DNA of 64,000 nucleotides, taken from NCBI GenBank assembly GCA_008921705.1, contig VFFE01007013.1:1632154-1696153 (forward strand), written 5' to 3'. A program made the position numbers and the translations under genes. Below, one piece after another: positions 60,179 through 64,000 of this stretch. The notes below the pieces were generated by a model that worked only from the letters and a program-made list of their open reading frames with translations, did no database searches and was not told where the DNA came from. How positions within the stretch are numbered: position 1 is the stretch's first letter; each line of letters starts with the position of its first letter. This DNA comes from Burhinus oedicnemus. Its lineage: Eukaryota; Chordata; Aves; Charadriiformes; Burhinidae.

Positions 60179-63100
60179 GTGAGTCTGAATAAATCTAAGC
60201 TGCTATGTTGTGTACTTCTAGATTCCTCAGCCTCTTCCTGACAACGATAAAGGGATTGGGATTCCTTTCCGTGTAAATCCAGGAGGAGAACAGCCAAAGC
60301 CTGCAGGGAAAATCTCATCCCTCCTCACACCCCAGCACAGAACTTAACACCTTCTTACACCTCAGCTCTGAAATCCGCTTGGTCTAACTGAATCTGAAGG
60401 AGTCTAACATGGAATAATGTACATGATGAGGGGCTGAAAGAGATGTGTAGCAAGAAAGACAGCAATCAGAAGGATGTAAGAAGATAGAAATTAAAGTAAG
60501 TGGTAGCTTGCTCATGCCAGATAGCTTGCTTTAAGTGGAACGCTTCAGTTTCACTTAGATTTGTATGTGAATTTGGCCCTTACTGTCTGAGGGAGAAGGC
60601 AAGACCTCATCGTTATTTCCTGTTGCTGGTTGAGAGACATTTAACAGTATCAACATTTTTTAATTCCTACATACCTAATTTTAGAAGGAGTTATGAAATG
60701 GATATGATCCTTGTTTTATTTTCGAGTTGTATGCTGAGGAAACAATGCACTCCTGTAGATATGAACAGAAATCATTGCAGCCTGTTAAAACAAATTAGGA
60801 AACGTGCTTTCAAGCCTTAATATAATTTCTAGAGGAAAGAGCCTCTTGACTTGAATGGTAAAGGTCTGAAAATGGTCAGAGAGAGTCATAGAGCTAAGTG
60901 GGGATCCCAATTACAGATTAGCAATAATGCAAATGTTGCTGCAGAGGGACCACTCAGCTTCTGCAGCTCAGGAGCTGTGGCTGTGGCTAGAGCGCAGGCA
61001 TAAAAAAACCTCCCTTTCATTATTGTTTTTAATTATCTCCACAACGACAGAGCTGGAATACCTGCTGCACACTGAGGCCCTTTGTGTGAGCCCATCAGCA
61101 GAGGCGATGCAGGCCAAAGCCCGTATTTTTTGCCTTCTGGAGATCTTTCAGCTGAATTTTGCTTTCATGCAGATGCCTTTCTTTCCTATTTACTCCTTAT
61201 CTTTACTGGCTATTTCCCCTGCTCCACTGAACACAAGCGACAGCTGCAGCCTTACGTGACAACACCAGGGTTCGGGCATGCAGCTGCGATCCCCAAATTC
61301 TCACGTGCAATCATAGGACTCTTGCGTTCCCGTGAGGAAGTGAGGGTGCTCTGCGCAAGGCTGGCCTTGGAGCACAGACCTCTCGGAGGTGAGCGGTGAG
61401 CGTCTAGCCTCCTCCTTCTTTCATAAGGGAGCTTGCAGGCTTGGACAGAAGAGCAGGAAGCTGACAAGCTCTTCATTAAACTCAGGAACGAGGCATTAAT
61501 CCGTGCTCTCATCATCTCATATTTTAGACCGATGTTTGGTGTGCCCTCGTTCTTGTAGCTCATCCTTGTGTTTTTCCCATGTACTTAGCAGGCATGATAA
61601 ACCTTCACGGGGAGGATAAAGCAACCAGGAAGACTAAGAGGAAGAGGCAAGAGTTGGCAAAGGGAGGTTCACTTTCTCGCAGACAGTCACTGAAACTAAT
61701 CCCCTCTGAGAAGATCATGCCAAAGTGATATTGTAAGTTGTGCTTCCAGCTAGAGGCTGCATAGTTTGAGACCATGTGAAAACTTAAAATAACTGCTGGG
61801 TTACCTTTGACTTGGACCTACTTGATCGTGTGTTGGGGATGCTGTGCCTGTAGCGCTGGGAGAATAAAAGGGACTGACGGGGCAGTGTGCGTGTCCTGGG
61901 GCAGAAGGGTCCAGGCCAGGACATGTGGACAGGTGAGCACAGGCAAAATGAACACCCACTGAGCACAGGTGAGGGGTAATAACTGGAACCAGTCAGAAAC
62001 AGGGAAGTGCAAGGAAACCTGGCCCAGGTTTTTGGCCCCTTGGCAGTGCTGAGCTGCTCTAAGAGGACGGGAAAGAGGCAGAAACAAGGTAGCTGAGCCC
62101 TTCTCCACGTTGAGCATCTTCTTGACCATTGCGGAGCCTTTGCCCCCAACTCGGTCTCGTTGTGAGGAGTCTGAGGAATGATTAATAGCAAAGGATACAG
62201 GCAACTTCTGACTGATGCTGTTGAGGTATCAGGACCTGTGATAATGCAGATACTCCTCGTTCACCTTACCTCTTTTGCTGACAGCTCTGTGCCAGAGATT
62301 CATGTGGCAGCAAATTTCTACCTGTTGTAGACACATGAAGGATGACTTGTATGCATGAGGGCATAAGGTACCCTTTTGTCAACAGAGAAGCAGGCAGATG
62401 AAAGCAAGAGTATGTCTGGAAAAAGCTGTGTGGTGGGGATGGGGGTGAAGTAGCAAAGTTGGCTAAAGCTGGCCTGGGGAATGAGAACCGACCGTACAAA
62501 TGCATCAGCAGGAGGACCAACGCTACAAAGAACACGTCCATTAATAAGTCAGGAAGGGGAGGAAAGGAGTTATGAGTAAAGTCATAACAACACTAAACTT
62601 CCTTTAAAATAAGGGACAATTGGAAAGTAATACAGATCTTGGGAAGATAGCTCTTAGAAAGCAGAGAGGGAATAGCGGGAATAAATGCAAATCAGCTGGC
62701 CTACGTCAGGCCATCCACATGAAGGCAATAAAGTGACAAACTTAGTGAATTGCTAATCGCCGTTTCTCGGAAATCACCGAGAGCTGCGGCAGCTTCAGAG
62801 AGCTGGGGCGGGGAGAAGCAAAGGTGAAATTCCCCCCTGAGCCCGGTGGGGCCGAGCAATTAAAGCCCAGTCAATCCAGCAGCAGTCCTCCGGGAAATAA
62901 CGCAGCAAGCAAACGGAGGAAAGAAAAATCTGTAAGGAAAGAGGAAATGATGAATGGTGGGGGTGGGGGGCGGCCCTGCGTGGCTCTCCTTAAGGTGACA
63001 GAAACGGTGCAAAGTGAACGCCTGAAAGTTAAGATTTGAACCTTGGCTCCGGATTGTTCCCCGGGCAATTTGGAAGGGCAGTATAGGGGGAAACTTTGTG

Positions 63101-64000
63101 TGGATATATCTGCAAGGTGCTCCTGGTTTTTGTGGTGAGAAAGGAGTCCTGCAGAGTAGGGCATATTCTACTTTGAGAGTTAATAAGATGTTTAAACATT
63201 AATAGTAATAAATATTATAATAATATATACCATATAAAACCCTACCAGTAGCACTGTGCCATTTAGGATCTAAATGAATACAGAAAAAAGGGAAAAGAGA
63301 ATTCAGGGGACAAAAAAAGTGGTAAGGGTTTGAAATGTATTTTAATTTCCTACTGTAGTTAGCCCATTTTTCAAATGTTTTCCTGATGTTATTTCATATC
63401 AAAACATCTGCTTTACACAGCAAGGGCCAGGTTTTCAATTAGAATCTTCCTGTAAGTAACCCAAGGGTCTGCCCTGAACCCCAGAAACCTTCCCAGCTTA
63501 AACACTGCCAAAATCCAGGATGGCTCTGCAGAGCATTTAAGATTTGTCAGGGCTTTGCCAAAATCCTTTTACTGACATAGTCAATTCTGATTATCTGTGA
63601 CTGAGGATACATTTGTAGTTAGGTCTAGACCACGGTAAGAATGGCTGACAATAGGTGTCCTTTTCGGTCAGGTTTGATTTTAAGCTGGATCAGGTTTTGG
63701 ATCAGGATTTGGGTTTATTTGTGTCATTGCATGACTGCTGCTCCCAGCAAGAGAGGACAAGTGGGAACAAAGACCTCGGAGGGGGTAGGGTGCTATTGCC
63801 CGGGTGGCAGCAGCAAGGACCCCCATCAGCGTAAGGTGATGATGTAGTTATGAGTCCGGTTACCGTTGTGTGTAAGTGCTTTCAGGATTCATCATGTTGA
63901 TGAGTCAGGCAGGCCAGACAACAATTTCAGTTTGCTTGTCTTTCACTTTTTCTCTTGCAGGATGTTAGCTTTTTTTTTTTTTTTTTTTTCCTGGGGGGGC
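60179..64000. other. Non-coding stretch, presumed intron
   Basis: No further supported exon. A T run of 20 bases is at 63,970-63,989, next to a G run at the window end. An acceptor-like CTTTTTCTCTTGCAG at 63,946-63,960 is followed by non-coding-looking sequence. AT-rich sequence around 63,180-63,240 resembles drift. Confidence 0.45.

Noticed and set aside
1..64000. CRISPR arrays, operons, phage or integron systems, tRNA or rRNA genes
   Set aside because: None seen. The direct repeats are simple slippage, minisatellite or transposon sequence, and the genome is vertebrate.

Overview
The window looks like ordinary nuclear DNA from a bird, in a gene-poor region. The evidence is repeated 5'-truncated CR1 LINEs that end in the avian ATTCTATGATTCT-type tail, avian-type ERV LTRs beginning TGTC/TGTT and ending ACA, a vertebrate CpG island, and long stretches with no coding signal. 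There is no operon structure, CRISPR array or other prokaryotic or viral gene organisation. Almost all open reading frames here are chance frames or lie inside transposons.

Layout: 1-6.2 kb is unannotated single-copy-looking DNA. A 5'-truncated CR1 (6.2-6.86 kb) lies immediately next to a strong CpG island (about 6.94-7.85 kb), the only clear promoter-like element in the window. At 9.8-10.55 kb the minus strand holds a decayed, stop-riddled copy of a coiled-coil protein gene, followed by a diverged tandem duplication of about 117 bp. From 10.8 to 46 kb is mostly intron-like or intergenic DNA with an RFX X-box (16.19 kb), a possible exon (18.06 kb), an open segment on the minus strand (20.6-21.0 kb), an ancient CR1 (23.9 kb), two MITE-like inverted repeats (26.3-26.5 kb), a CR1 split by a solo LTR with a perfect 5-bp target duplication (28.6-30.6 kb), a very old CR1 (37.7-39.06 kb) and a degenerate minisatellite of about 30 bp period (39.9 kb).

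From 46.7 to 48.1 kb is a homeodomain-site-rich block resembling a conserved developmental enhancer, then a pyrimidine tract and a possible non-coding exon. A 584-base assembly gap (49,935-50,518) runs into the 3' part of a second LTR ending at 51,016. Two head-to-tail CR1s occupy 52.5-53.9 kb. The remainder is intron-like, with a good exon candidate at 60,079-60,178.

The two best exon candidates (18,064-18,135 and 60,079-60,178, both plus strand) have strong splice sites and compatible reading phase, so one plus-strand gene with very long introns, possibly starting at the CpG island, is a reasonable working model. I do not recognise the protein, and I see no convincing new biological system. 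The most informative items are the coiled-coil pseudogene, the putative enhancer block, the nested LTR-in-CR1 and the X-box.
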